A stretch of DNA of 64,000 bases from Bin80 sp965215475 (GTDB taxonomy: Bacteria; Bacteroidota; Rhodothermia; Rhodothermales; Bin80), in contig OZ244061.1 in NCBI GenBank assembly GCA_965215475.1, forward strand, positions 372,001 through 436,000, written 5' to 3'. The translations under genes were made by a program, and so were the position numbers. The stretch's first letter is position 1. Every line of letters begins with the position of its first letter. Below the pieces are notes generated by a model. It was given only the letters and a program-made list of their open reading frames with translations, was not told where the DNA came from and searched no databases. Shown in pieces: positions 11,884 through 21,471 of the stretch.

Positions 11884-12540
11884 ATGTATATTTGAATGCG
11901 CTCCAAAAAACTCAAGGATGACTCCCTCTCCCATGGGTATGCGCTCATGGAATCCCGACGCATGGACGGCATCTCCAGACCGACCACCCTTTTGAATCTG
12001 GGACAAGCATTTGCCATTGCGCAAGCACAGTGGCCGGTAAACAGGTGGAAGCCCGTCTGAAACAGGAGCCCCTGCTCCCGTTTCCCGAAGACAAAGCGAT
12101 TCAGGATGCGGTCGTGGAGCGTCTTCTGCAAAACGGATAGGACATCCATGCGAAGGTGGAGAAAAGGCAATGTATCCATGTGGATCAGATTACACACCCC
12201 GATTCCCGCACCGTGGGCGATTCTTGTTCCACGCGGATCGGGCTTCCTGATCTGTTGCACGAGCTTGACTTCTCCAAGCGGGGCATCAAGATTGCCTGTG
12301 CGCGGATCATCGGGCGTGCGCTCCACGGGAGCGGCGCACGCTGGACTGGATGGGCAACGAGTCCAGTATTCTGGAGCTTTTGCATCTGGATCAAACGCTG
12401 CACCGATATGCGGTTAAGCTGTGCACGCATCAATCATGGACCGCCTTCATGGGAAGGCCGAAGAGAGGTTGGATTTTGATCCCACGCTGGTTTTTTATGA
12501 TGTAACGAATACGTTTTATCGCTTCCATGCGCTCAATCTA
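11884..12540 (+). pseudogene. Relic of an IS1634/IS4-superfamily transposase
   Basis: Fragments in all three forward frames together read as a transposase. They include RSKKLKDDSLSHGYALMESR near the start, QVEARLKQEPLLPFPEDKAI, then DLLHELDFSKRGIKIACARI, then TLDWMGNESSILELL, and finally LDFDPTLVFYDVTNTFYRF at about 12470-12530. The FYDVTNTF block is the conserved strand carrying a catalytic aspartate in this superfamily (the intact element at 57.5 kb has LYDVTSSYLEG). Several frameshifts and an early stop after the putative start (ATG TAT ATT TGA) disable it. It is not a copy of the 57.5 kb element; the sequences differ. Confidence 0.65.
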
Positions 12541-12543
12541 TGA

Positions 12544-12618
12544 AAGACACCTAAAGTTGCGGTGGTCGCCATTGCTCGTGAGCTGGTCGGGTTTATATGG
12601 GAGGTAATGCAACCATAA
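12544..12618 (+). pseudogene. C-terminal scrap of an IS110/IS1111-type transposase
   Basis: A 24-codon stretch encodes KTPKVAVVAIARELVGFIW, then EVMQP and TAA. This resembles the conserved C-terminus of IS110/IS116 transposases, where a basic residue run leads into VAIARELxGFxW. No other part of such a transposase is visible. It begins directly after the IS1634-like relic, as if one element's end was left by successive insertions and deletions. The fragment is short, so the family call rests on this motif alone. Confidence 0.5.
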
Positions 12619-13083
12619 GCGTTAACTTGTTTATAGAATTGGAAAATATTGTTCAATTTGATAGTTCCTGCGCCTTGGAGGCTCTGCGAGCGATTTAGAG
12701 ATAGTTGCCCAGTTTTCAATCAGCCCTTCTTATTCATCTCAACCTCCGATCTCTGTTAAATCGTCATCTTGCTGAGATTCGCAGCTTTTCTTTCTTCATC
12801 GTCGATATTTTCGGGTCAAATCCTGATTATTTTGGCTAAAAAGGTAGGCATGAAGACGCTGTTTATGTCCAAGTCTGGGTTGACGGTTCATCCATCGCAG
12901 GGAGATGATACACGAACCTCTCATGCAACAGAATCTCCTGCTTTTTTCCGTTGGAATCAGGCTAACTACTATCATGGTAGCAGTTAGGCCCTCCAAGTGC
13001 AGTCATGTATCGCATACCCAATCCTACCGTATGGACGCACCTCTCCTATACGTTGATGTTTCGGATTTTTTTTTGACTTGTAA
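12619..13083. other. Intergenic stretch between transposase relics
   Basis: No coding sequence recognised. It is AT-rich with several short frames lacking domain features. It probably contains further eroded insertion-sequence material. Confidence 0.4.
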
Positions 13084-13105
13084 AACCACCTCAGATGAGG
13101 TGGTT
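13084..13105 (-). terminator. Perfect 10-bp hairpin downstream of the IS1380-like relic
   Basis: AACCACCTCA, a two-base loop, then TGAGGTGGTT. On the minus strand the stem is followed by a short T run (TTTTAC), so it could terminate leftward transcription of the IS1380-like gene. It could instead be a structural part of that element's end. Confidence 0.45.
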
Positions 13106-13109
13106 GGCG

Positions 13110-14647
13110 TTAGATATCGGGCAAGCAGTGCCACCGCAGTCGCAGAAGGTGATCCCAAAAACGGATCCATAGTTGCTCTGCCGACAGGGCGATAGAAAAC
13201 GTAACGTAGCGACTATGGCGTGCAAGGGTTGCACCGACTTTTAGTAGGTGGAGGCGAAAGGTGGTAATCTGCATGTGAGGGGTATGCTTTACTACCTCTG
13301 TACTGGCATCGGTGTTCTGCGTGTCATCCACCATCATCGTTTCCGTGTTGATCTTCAGAGATGTATCCTGATGAACTTCGGTGTCTGATGTGACAGGGCT
13401 ACGCTCCACATTGGGCACCACCTCTGGTGCGATGAAGGCATCGACCAATATGCATGATCTGATACGCATAGAGAACCGATAGAAGACGCACGGCATTTTC
13501 TCTGCGAACCTCTCGTTCTTCCACTGTTTCAGGCTCCTGTTCACGGATGATCTTATGGCCTCTGTAGTGTTCCTTGGGACGTTCTGTGGATGACAGCATG
13601 ACTTGATTGATCAACTCTTTGATTTCCCCCTGATGCTTTTCAGCCTTTCCACGCATCGCGTACATCTTCGCCAGTGCTTTCCCCGAATAGGTCTCTGAGT
13701 CAAGGTTGGTCAGCAAAAAGAAGTAGTCTTCATAGAGTTCAGCTGGACGAGGCCGTATGACCATCACGACCCGACGTGGACCATCCCAACTCTCCGCTTG
13801 ATACATCAACTCAACATAGCCATAGGTATTCGGTGGACATCCTTTCCCATCAAAATAGGCTTCGGCCATCGCCTTTAACTTGTTGTTGCCCTTCAAGCGT
13901 GTCACATAAAACAGGCCTGCGCTCTCTATATCCTCGTACACCTCAGGACTATTGAATCCCGCATCAAGGCGAAAAATGACACGATCCGCGGCATGTTTTT
14001 GAACCTGCTCACCGATAGGAATCATGACCTTCTGACAGTTGGTCGCTTCCCGTTGCGTGCCTGAATGCTCCAAGGACATCCCCCGTTTCTCCACACGTCA
14101 CAAACAACGGCAAGAAGACGGTTCGCTTGTAATGACCATTATACTTGCATCCCAGTTGATGGCCATGGGCATCCACGGGCATGGCATCAAGGATGACTTC
14201 ATCCAGACGTTCACCGCCGCTGCGTACGAGCCTATGCTCCATTCAGAAGACCCTTCTGCATCACCTCAACATTATCCGGTGCACCGAGAATGCTCCAAAA
14301 GCGTGACATCGTCGGTTGCGATGCCGGCTGGTTGGCTGGATCGACAACGGCTTCGCCCCGCTCCGTACGGAGAGCGACCCGTAATCATTGCCCAGATCTT
14401 TACTGGACAAGTCCCATCCTTGCATCGTCGGCAGCAAAAGCAGATCCTCCATGGAGTGTGTGGTACGATAGGGATCCCGTGGATCATGGAGATTGTCCAC
14501 CAGATAGGGAAGAATACCTGTAGCTTCAATCAGCCCCCTCATAGATAGAGCCCCCGCATCGGAAGTCGTATGGTTGGTCGTGGATGCCTGCACCAAAATA
14601 GAGTGGTTATAGGGGATCTGAACCTGTAAGTTTTGAGAGTCCGTCAT
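13110..14647 (-). pseudogene. IS1380-family transposase broken by several frameshifts
   Basis: The start codon at 14645-14647 follows a good Shine-Dalgarno site. Successive frames give an N-terminal part (LSMRGLIEATGILPYLVDN, about 14647-14340) and then VDAHGHQLGCKYNGHYKRTV with FLPLFVTCGETGDVLGAFR (about 14190-14070). Next come VIFRLDAGFNSPEVYEDIE, LFYVTRLKGNNKL and the YRGHKIIREQEPE region (about 14000-13420). A C-terminal part, LKVGATLARHSRYVTFSIAL, ends at 13110. These blocks match the IS1380 DDE transposase layout: the first aspartate in DAHG, NGHY, PL, and the second aspartate in RLDAGF. At least three frameshifts are needed to join them, so the gene is inactive as read. Confidence 0.8.
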
Positions 14648-14650
14648 GAT

Positions 14651-14658
14651 TCACCTCC
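14651..14658 (-). promoter_or_regulatory. Strong ribosome binding site of the IS1380-like relic
   Basis: GGAGGTGA on the minus strand, with the GGAGG core six bases upstream of the ATG at 14647. It fixes the transposase start. It stands out because most other genes here lack a clear Shine-Dalgarno sequence. Confidence 0.75.
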
Positions 14659-15213
14659 AGGGTGAAATTGGTGACGAAAAAACATCCATCTCAGACAATT
14701 GGAGCATGGATCCAAAGGATCCAATGGCAACAAAAATTTGAAATTGCGTGAAGATGCGGGAAACTATTATAGATAAAAAAAGCTCAAAATACGTTTGACT
14801 TATCTCAACAATGGATTTTTTTCAATAAAAAAAGAGAAAAATGCCCTCTTGAAAAGAGAATTATCAAGGTTCTCCTTATCTTGGAAAGGGTGTTTGATCA
14901 GATGAGCAAATCTGAATCGTTCAAGCTGGGCTCAAATCGCAATTTGAGATGAATAAGGGGGGATACCGACTGTTGGACTGTGTATAGGTTGATTTCACAT
15001 CCTAATCTCCAGCATAGATGCTTTCTTGTTTGATAGCGTTTGAGTATAATCTCCAAGATGTTGAGATGGAATTCTATAGATTATGCTTTCCGAGAAATGT
15101 ATTGATTGGAGTTTGCCATTTTTATTTTTGGTGAGGAGATCGCTCATCTTCCCTCTCTGGGGTAATCAATTGAAAAACCGTTCACTCCCCCTTGTCATAG
15201 CATTATACTTGAC
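14659..15213. other. Intergenic region upstream of the TonB receptor
   Basis: AT-rich, no gene recognised. It contains an imperfect palindrome built on GGATCC-AAA-GGATCC at 14708-14722, probably part of the IS1380 element's outer region. It should also hold the promoter of the receptor gene at 15214; no unambiguous promoter was identified. Confidence 0.5.
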
Positions 15214-17616
15214 ATGTATCGTCTACGTATTCAATTGATCGTTATGAAAATTGTACTGCTAGGATTTCTTTTGGCAGCTCATTCCATTTCTTATGGTCAG
15301 CAGTACACAATTGGTGGATTTGTAGAAGATGCAACCAGTGGAGAGAGAATCTTCGGCGCAGAAATATACTTTCCAGAGCTCCTGCGTGGTTCGGTCACGA
15401 ATCAGTATGGGTTTTTCAGTATCTCAGTTGAGGCAGGTCCTGTTCACTTTATTGTTCGTCATGTGGCGTACGAATCAGAAGAATTCCGTTTCAGAGTACA
15501 ACAGGATACCACATTCAATATCACACTTTTCAAGCGTATCATTGAATTTGATGATGAAATAGAGGTGATCGCGCAATCTGATCGGAATGTTGATAAAATT
15601 CAAATGAGCGAGCATGATCTGGATATCGTACAGATTGAAACATTACCTGTATTACTCGGAGAATCTGATATTCAGAAGGTTCTACAGTTATTACCAGGGG
15701 TGCAATCTGGCCAAGAAGGCAGTAGCGGACTTTATGTTCGTGGGGGACGAGAAGATCAAAATTTGATTCTTTTGGACGGACTTCCGCTGTATAACCCAAA
15801 TCATGCGTTCGGTTTCTTTAGCGTATTTCCGACATACGCCATGAAAAATGTCAAACTAATCAAGGGCGGGTTTCCAGCTCGATATGGTGGCAGGCTTTCG
15901 TCTGTGGTAGAATATACCATGAAAGAAGGGAATATGAATCAGTTCTCAGGTAGGACAGGCATAGGAATTCTATCTTCACATTTACTGATTGAAGGTCCGA
16001 TTAAGAAAAAAACCGCATCCTTTATCTTTTCTGCTCGACGTAGCTTTCTTGACCTGCTTCTGCGTCCTTTTCGTGACCGACAAGAATGGACCAGTGGATA
16101 TTTCTACGATTTGAATTTTAAAATTAACTATATCGCATCTAGTCGTGACCGATTTTATCTCAGCACCTATTCAGGCGGTGATCTGCTTGAACATCAGCCC
16201 CTAAAGTCAAACCTGTCAGACTCCATAACCGAGCGAATCACATCAAACTGGGGAAATAATCTTGTCGTATTACGATGGAATCGATATGCCAGTGATCAGC
16301 TGTTTTTTAATCTTCTAGCAGGAGTTTCATCCTTTAGATATAGATCAAATTTTACCTCTGTAGAATCTGATGAAGGCGAGAGCAAAAGCACTACGACAAC
16401 CAACACTTGGGAATCTGGGATCATTGATGTCACCTCAAAGCTGGATATTGAATATAATGCTAGTATAGATCATTACCTGCGTTTTGGAATGGAGGGAATT
16501 TGGCACCTAGTCGAGCCAGGAATCAGCCGATTTGTGACGAAAGAAGGAGCCGAAAAAAACGAACGATCAAATCAGGTATTTTTTCCTTCTGGACGAATTA
16601 AATCCGTAAGCTTGGCTGCGTATGCTGAAGATGAATTCAGGATTGGTTCCAAATTTCGGTTCAACTTGGGATTTCGAGTATCAGGCAATCTTGTGAAAAA
16701 CAACTCTTATTGGACACTTGAACCCCGTGTGAATGCTCACTATCGAATCTTGGAGGATTTTGCATTAAAAGCTTCGGTTACTCGAGTGCAACAACATATT
16801 CATTTATTGCTTGATCGAGGTGGGACACGAGTTCCAAATGATCTATGGCTCGTGAGTACTGATCGCATTAAGACGCAACGAGGATTGAATTTAGCCACTG
16901 GTATAGCTTGGAGTTCACCAACAGGGCAATATGAGTTGTCGTTAGAGGTATATCGGCGCTGGATGCAAAATCTACTTGAATATGGCCCAGCAGCAAATGC
17001 TCGTATTTCCAGGGTTTTGAACTGGGCAGATCTTGTTGAATCTGGAAGTGGGGATGCTTATGGGCTGGAATTTTTTGCACAAAAAAAACTGGGGCGATGG
17101 ACCGGGTGGTTTGGATATACCTTGGGGCAAGTCACTCGAAAATTCGAAACTCTCAACCAAGGTGAAAGATTTCTAGATAGCCAAGATCGTCGCCATGATG
17201 TTTCAATAGTCAGCGCGTTCCAGTTCAATAGGCGAATTGAGTTCACCGCAAGTTGGGTTTATGGGAGCGGGAATCCGATTTGGCTGCCCGTTGGACGATT
17301 TATCAGTTATTCTCAGCCCAGTGTTTTTTTTGACCCACCTCAGATTCTAGTTGATTTTGGAGCAATCAATGGCCGCAGAACTCCATCCCATCATCGACTG
17401 GATTTCGGGCTTCACTTCAAGAAGAAACTGAAAAGAACATTGCGAACATTTTCCGTAGGCGTATATAATGCCTATGGGAGAAGGAATCCATTCTATATGC
17501 ATGCCAAATTGTTAGGACCTGATGGAGGAGCCTACTTTCTTAATCAACCAGTAACGATTAAGAGAGTGTCTTTGCTTCGGTGGATTCCCTCTTTATCGTA
17601 TCAATTAAGCTTTTGA
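15214..17616 (+). CDS. TonB-dependent outer-membrane receptor with CarboxypepD-regulatory-like domain
   Basis: An 800-residue outer-membrane receptor. A signal peptide (MKIVLLGFLLAAHSISYGQQ, from an internal Met 10 codons in, a plausible alternative start at 15244) is followed by a carboxypeptidase-regulatory-like beta-sandwich (residues ~30-110, TIGGFVEDATSGERIFGAEI). The plug domain (~130-230) contains VLQLLPGVQSG, GLYVRGGREDQNLILLDGLP and GFPARYGGRLSSVVEYTMKEG. A beta-barrel fills the remainder and ends in an aromatic-terminated strand (LSYQLSF), as expected for BAM-assembled barrels. It is followed after 8 bp by a DUF4249 lipoprotein, a recurrent Bacteroidota pair thought to import an unidentified ligand. 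The substrate cannot be inferred from sequence. Confidence 0.9.
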   Translation: MYRLRIQLIVMKIVLLGFLLAAHSISYGQQYTIGGFVEDATSGERIFGAEIYFPELLRGSVTNQYGFFSISVEAGPVHFIVRHVAYESEEFRFRVQQDTTFNITLFKRIIEFDDEIEVIAQSDRNVDKIQMSEHDLDIVQIETLPVLLGESDIQKVLQLLPGVQSGQEGSSGLYVRGGREDQNLILLDGLPLYNPNHAFGFFSVFPTYAMKNVKLIKGGFPARYGGRLSSVVEYTMKEGNMNQFSGRTGIGILSSHLLIEGPIKKKTASFIFSARRSFLDLLLRPFRDRQEWTSGYFYDLNFKINYIASSRDRFYLSTYSGGDLLEHQPLKSNLSDSITERITSNWGNNLVVLRWNRYASDQLFFNLLAGVSSFRYRSNFTSVESDEGESKSTTTTNTWESGIIDVTSKLDIEYNASIDHYLRFGMEGIWHLVEPGISRFVTKEGAEKNERSNQVFFPSGRIKSVSLAAYAEDEFRIGSKFRFNLGFRVSGNLVKNNSYWTLEPRVNAHYRILEDFALKASVTRVQQHIHLLLDRGGTRVPNDLWLVSTDRIKTQRGLNLATGIAWSSPTGQYELSLEVYRRWMQNLLEYGPAANARISRVLNWADLVESGSGDAYGLEFFAQKKLGRWTGWFGYTLGQVTRKFETLNQGERFLDSQDRRHDVSIVSAFQFNRRIEFTASWVYGSGNPIWLPVGRFISYSQPSVFFDPPQILVDFGAINGRRTPSHHRLDFGLHFKKKLKRTLRTFSVGVYNAYGRRNPFYMHAKLLGPDGGAYFLNQPVTIKRVSLLRWIPSLSYQLSF

Positions 17617-17624
17617 GATATACC

Positions 17625-18590
17625 ATGCGATCCATCGTCTTATTTCTGGTATTCTTATGCGCATGCTATTCCCCACTCGCGCCGGTAGAGTACGTGCCTC
17701 AACTTGTTGTTCATGGAATTTTCACACCGGATAGTGTCTGGTCTGTCAGGATCAGTCAGAGTATCGCACTGGAAACACCTTCCCTTCCCAGCAATCTGTT
17801 CCTAGATGATGCAGCCGTTACAGTAACCGATGAGTCTGGCCGTACCGTAAAACTAGAACATACAGGACAGGGGCAATATCGTACAACCTCCGATCAGTTT
17901 CCCAAGATTGGAGAGAAATATTCCATAGAAGTACTACATCCCGAACTGGGCACTGCTCATGCTGTTTCCCATTCCCCCCCGCTCAGCTCAGAGTTTGTCA
18001 GTATTGAACCTTTGAATCGTGACATGGATGACCGCTCCAAGTTTCGGATACAATTCAAAGTACAAGACCTTCCTGGAAAGTCGTACTATCAAGTAACACT
18101 TTTTCAATTGAACAAAAATTGCGGCGACAACACTCCCGCGGGTAATTTAATAAATGGACGAATATTTGAACCTCTGTTCTATCACAGTTCGGATCCAGCT
18201 CTGTTTTACAGCTCGGATGAGTTGGATGAACCATTTGATCCCACATCCAGTGCTTCGCAAGATTTTTATGCTGCGGTATTCTCCGATAGACTATTTGAAA
18301 ATACTGACAGGGAAATAGAGCTTATCTTCTCTTCCGTTCGTGACAGTAGCATGGCGGAACCGTATTTTTTGTTAGTACTCTCGGGAATGAGTGAAGAGTG
18401 GATACGATTTGACCGTACCGTGCTTATTCAAGATCTGTATCTCTTCGCACCCGACCCAATATTCTCAAATCCTGTTGAAATTTTTTCCAATGTGGAGGGC
18501 GGATTAGGTATCTTTGCAGGATACACCAACCATGCCTACCGGGTTGATCGCGAAGGAAATCCATGGGATGAGAATGTCGTGTGCTCTTAG
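17625..18590 (+). CDS. DUF4249-family lipoprotein paired with the TonB receptor
   Basis: A 321-residue exported lipoprotein; the ATG at 17625 is chosen because it directly precedes the signal peptide MRSIVLFLVFLCACYSP, with a lipobox ending at cysteine. The body matches the DUF4249 pattern: PQLVVHGIFTPDSVWSVRIS near the N-terminus (a statement of new-value or outcome-type beta domain), then VTDESG, a central beta-rich region, SASQDFYAAVFSDRLFENTD and a C-terminal NVEGGLGIFAGYTNHAYRV. The NVEGGLGIFAG motif is diagnostic of the family. It is translationally close to the receptor (8 bp), implying co-transcription and a role as the surface or periplasmic partner of that receptor. Confidence 0.8.
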   Translation: MRSIVLFLVFLCACYSPLAPVEYVPQLVVHGIFTPDSVWSVRISQSIALETPSLPSNLFLDDAAVTVTDESGRTVKLEHTGQGQYRTTSDQFPKIGEKYSIEVLHPELGTAHAVSHSPPLSSEFVSIEPLNRDMDDRSKFRIQFKVQDLPGKSYYQVTLFQLNKNCGDNTPAGNLINGRIFEPLFYHSSDPALFYSSDELDEPFDPTSSASQDFYAAVFSDRLFENTDREIELIFSSVRDSSMAEPYFLLVLSGMSEEWIRFDRTVLIQDLYLFAPDPIFSNPVEIFSNVEGGLGIFAGYTNHAYRVDREGNPWDENVVCS

Positions 18591-18999
18591 TATTATTCAT
18601 TCTATCCTATCTGTGCGATAGTGATTGAGTTTCCATGGGCCATACAACACCCATCTCTGGGTATGGCGTATGGTGGGATCGCCCCACTTTCTCTCGGATT
18701 GAGCCTGCATTCGGATCAAGAAAGGCAGGGCAGGATTTGCATACACCATCGGCGCAAGTGAGATGTCCCAGTTCACCGGAATACACACAGTATGCTTCAT
18801 CATGTGAAAACCTTCTTACTCAATCCACTTGCTACCAGAAATCATACGAGCACAATTCAGGGGAGCTCGGCTGGAGAGCTATGATTCAATTCGTTGCTCC
18901 TAAGCAGAAGCCCGTAGTGTTCATCCTGAATACAAACCTGACAAAAAGCATCTTTGAGCGACTTGTATCCCTCATATAAATGATCAATCCTGCGGGTAT
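18591..18999. other. Intergenic region between convergent genes
   Basis: Lies between the DUF4249 gene (rightward) and tyrS (leftward). I see no gene and no clear bidirectional terminator hairpin. Confidence 0.5.
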
Positions 19000-20211
19000 T
19001 CAACTGACGATTTGGACAAACTTGCGCTTGCCTACTTTGATCAGAAATGGTGATCGCTCGGATATATCCAACATCAGACGGCTGTCGCTGACCCTTTGCC
19101 CGTCAATTCTGACGGCCCCCTGCTCTACCAATCTGCGAGCCTCACCATTTGACTGCGTCAAGCCAGCCATTGTGAGTAAATTCAGCAGTCCGATTCGACC
19201 AACCGTCTCTGGTTGAAACGTCGGAATATCCTCTGGAACCTGCTTAAGAATAACAGTCCTCTCAAAATGCTCTCTTGCTTTTGCAGCATTTTTGCTTCCA
19301 TGATATAACCGTGTAATAGAGAATGCAAGCCGATGCTTTGCATCCCGAGGATTTGAAACCGATAAATCCTTTAATTCCGGCAAATCTTCTGTTCTTTCAT
19401 CACTCGCAAGCTCAAAATAACGATAGATTAACGTATCCGGGATCGAAAGAACTTTGCCATACATGGTTTCTGCCGATTCGGAGAGACCAATGTAGTTGTC
19501 CAGCGATTTTGACATTTTCTCCACTCCATTTAATCCCTCTAAAATTGGAAGCGTAATACAAACCTGCGGTTCTTGGCCTACACTCTTTTGCACCGTCCTC
19601 CCCATAAGCAGGTTGAACTTCTGGTCGGTTCCACCAAGTTCAATATCTGCTTTGATCTCTACGGAATCCTGTGCTTGCGCAAGTGGATACAGAAATTCAT
19701 GCAGTCCTATCGCATCACCCTTTGCATGGCGTCCTGAAAAATCATCCCGCTCCAACATGCGAGCTACCGTAGATTTTCCCGCCAACCGGACAACATCCTC
19801 AAATCTGAGTTTGCCAAGCCACTCAGAATTATACACGATGCGAATGCGATCAGAATGAAGAATATGAGATGCTTGCTGAAAATAGGTTTCTCCATTGCGA
19901 CGGGTTTCTTCTAGTGAGAGTGCAGGACGCATTTTTGAGCGGCCACTTGCATCTCCTATCATCCCGGTGAAATCTCCAACAATAAGAACCACCTCATGTC
20001 CGAAGTCCTGAAATTGTCGGAGTTTCCGAAGTACAACTGCATGGCCGAGATGCAGATCCGGTCGACTGGGATCACATCCTAACTTCACGGTAAGCGGCTT
20101 TCCCGTTTCCTCTGCACGAGCTAATTTTTTGCGAAGCTCTTCTTCCGGAATGATCTCTTGAACACCGCGCTTCAAGTGAAGAATCTGCTCCTCTACTGGT
20201 GGAAAATGCAT
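19000..20211 (-). CDS. tyrS: Tyrosyl-tRNA synthetase
   Basis: A 403-residue class I aminoacyl-tRNA synthetase that charges tRNA-Tyr. The Rossmann catalytic domain shows the HIGH-type motif as HLGHAVVLRKL (residues ~54-64), GDFTGMIGD, and the tyrosine-binding region GGTDQKFNLLMGR. The KMSKS loop is intact (KMSKSLDNYIG, ~233-243). The C-terminus carries an S4-like RNA-binding domain (GEARRLVEQGAVRIDGQRV). Length and motifs place it with the second bacterial subtype (TyrZ-like, about 400 residues). It is the last gene of a tight leftward operon and starts only one base after smpB ends. Confidence 0.95.
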   Translation of the reverse strand: MHFPPVEEQILHLKRGVQEIIPEEELRKKLARAEETGKPLTVKLGCDPSRPDLHLGHAVVLRKLRQFQDFGHEVVLIVGDFTGMIGDASGRSKMRPALSLEETRRNGETYFQQASHILHSDRIRIVYNSEWLGKLRFEDVVRLAGKSTVARMLERDDFSGRHAKGDAIGLHEFLYPLAQAQDSVEIKADIELGGTDQKFNLLMGRTVQKSVGQEPQVCITLPILEGLNGVEKMSKSLDNYIGLSESAETMYGKVLSIPDTLIYRYFELASDERTEDLPELKDLSVSNPRDAKHRLAFSITRLYHGSKNAAKAREHFERTVILKQVPEDIPTFQPETVGRIGLLNLLTMAGLTQSNGEARRLVEQGAVRIDGQRVSDSRLMLDISERSPFLIKVGKRKFVQIVS

Positions 20212-20212
20212 A

Positions 20213-20668
20213 TCAGTATTGCTTTAGCATTCGTTCTAATTGCCGATTTGTATCCCGTTCCGCCATGTCTGCTCGTTTGTCGAAGAGTTTTTTTCCTCTA
20301 GCAATACCAATCTCTATCTTAATCTTACCGTGATTCAGATATAATTTGAGTGGGATTAATGTGTTACCCTTTTGCTCCACAGCTTTTTGCAACCGCGCAA
20401 TTTCTTTTCGATGTAACAGAAGTTTTCGGGGCCGCAGGGGATCATGGTTATTTAGGTTCCCATGCTTATAGTGCGAGACATGCGCATCAACCAAAAAAAT
20501 CTCTTGCTGTTCAATTTTACACCACGCTTCTGCCAGACTCACACGCCCCTCACGAATTGATTTCACCTCGGTTCCTACCAACACCATTCCAGCTTCAATG
20601 GTGTCCAGGATATGATACTGCCTCCGGGCCCGGCGATTACTTGCCAGGGTTGATTTTGATTTGTCCAT
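20213..20668 (-). CDS. smpB: SsrA-binding protein SmpB
   Basis: A 151-residue partner of tmRNA in trans-translation, which frees stalled ribosomes. Characteristic blocks are ASNRRARRQYHILDTIEAG, VGTEVKSIREGRVSLAEAW, FLVDAHVSHYKHGN, RPRKLLLHRKEI, TLIPLKLYLNHGKIKIEIG and the basic C-terminal tail region RGKKLFDKRADMAERD. Length is typical. It sits between the MqnA-like gene (3 bp away) and tyrS (1 bp away). The tmRNA gene itself was not found in this window. Confidence 0.97.
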   Translation of the reverse strand: MDKSKSTLASNRRARRQYHILDTIEAGMVLVGTEVKSIREGRVSLAEAWCKIEQQEIFLVDAHVSHYKHGNLNNHDPLRPRKLLLHRKEIARLQKAVEQKGNTLIPLKLYLNHGKIKIEIGIARGKKLFDKRADMAERDTNRQLERMLKQY

Positions 20669-20671
20669 ATC

Positions 20672-21463
20672 TCACGGCCCTACCCCTCTAGTCTGACCCG
20701 TATCCTGCCCCCACCATGGCAATTCCTGAGTGCGTTCTGATGCAAATATGGGAAGCGGTAGCAGATCTTCAGTCATCCCGTAATAATACATATAATCTCG
20801 GATTGACGTAAGCCCAGCGATTGTAACATCATCCATTCGGAGTCGAAGGCTCTCGCTGAAAAACTTGCTTTCGGGCAATTCTGACTGAGTTCCCCACTCT
20901 TGAGTAACAATTTCAGCCTTTTTTGTGAGTTCCATCAACCACTGTATCATCAAATCCGTACCTATCTCCTTTAAGCAAGCATAGACCCCCCATACCATTG
21001 GATATTGAGCAAGTTCATACCATTCCTGTCCGAGATCCAATATATTAGGATCATCTGTATGGGAAAGTGGAATTGATCCCGAAACCAAATCTATATCTGA
21101 ATGTCCATCAAAGGTGACCTGGATCTTTTGTCCATAATGCTCTTTCAGAATCACTCTCGTCATAAATTCTTCAAGTTTCTGACCAGGAGCGGACTTTAAT
21201 ACTTTTGCCTGTTGGAGCCCTTGATGAACGTGCAGCCAGGCGAACGGGTACTCCCAGGAGGATATCGCCCCACCTGGTATAATATCAAACTCTTCTATCG
21301 CAGTGAGTACCGTAGTCACCGGTAACAGGGCTATATCCACCTGTCTCTGGCGTAATAACTCGGTACAATACGGCGCGGAGTGCTTTTCTATCTGCCCGGA
21401 CAGTGACTCCGCAGCTGTCTCAAGGCATTTCGTCAACGGAACATCCCAGATTGCCAATTGCAT
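20672..21463 (-). CDS. MqnA-like menaquinone biosynthesis protein (chorismate dehydratase family)
   Basis: About 263 residues; the ATG at 21463 is preferred to an upstream TTG. The fold pattern is that of the periplasmic-binding-like MqnA/MqnD family of the futalosine menaquinone route: an N-terminal strand MQLAIWDVPL, an LRQRQVDIALLPVTTVL helix-strand, IIPGGAISSWEYP, and a later DLGQEWYELAQYPMVWGVYA block that strongly resembles the conserved EWxxLTGLPFVFAVWA segment of MqnA. MqnA turns chorismate into 3-enolpyruvyl-benzoate. It is embedded in a translation operon, 8 bp from rplS and 3 bp from smpB. Sequence is divergent, so function could differ. Confidence 0.6.
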   Translation of the reverse strand: MQLAIWDVPLTKCLETAAESLSGQIEKHSAPYCTELLRQRQVDIALLPVTTVLTAIEEFDIIPGGAISSWEYPFAWLHVHQGLQQAKVLKSAPGQKLEEFMTRVILKEHYGQKIQVTFDGHSDIDLVSGSIPLSHTDDPNILDLGQEWYELAQYPMVWGVYACLKEIGTDLMIQWLMELTKKAEIVTQEWGTQSELPESKFFSESLRLRMDDVTIAGLTSIRDYMYYYGMTEDLLPLPIFASERTQELPWWGQDTGQTRGVGP

Positions 21464-21471
21464 CGGCAATC

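Noticed and set aside
13000..13110. Hairpin near 13084-13105 as a possible CRISPR-like repeat
   Set aside because: It occurs once, with no spacer-repeat periodicity; no CRISPR array was seen in the window.
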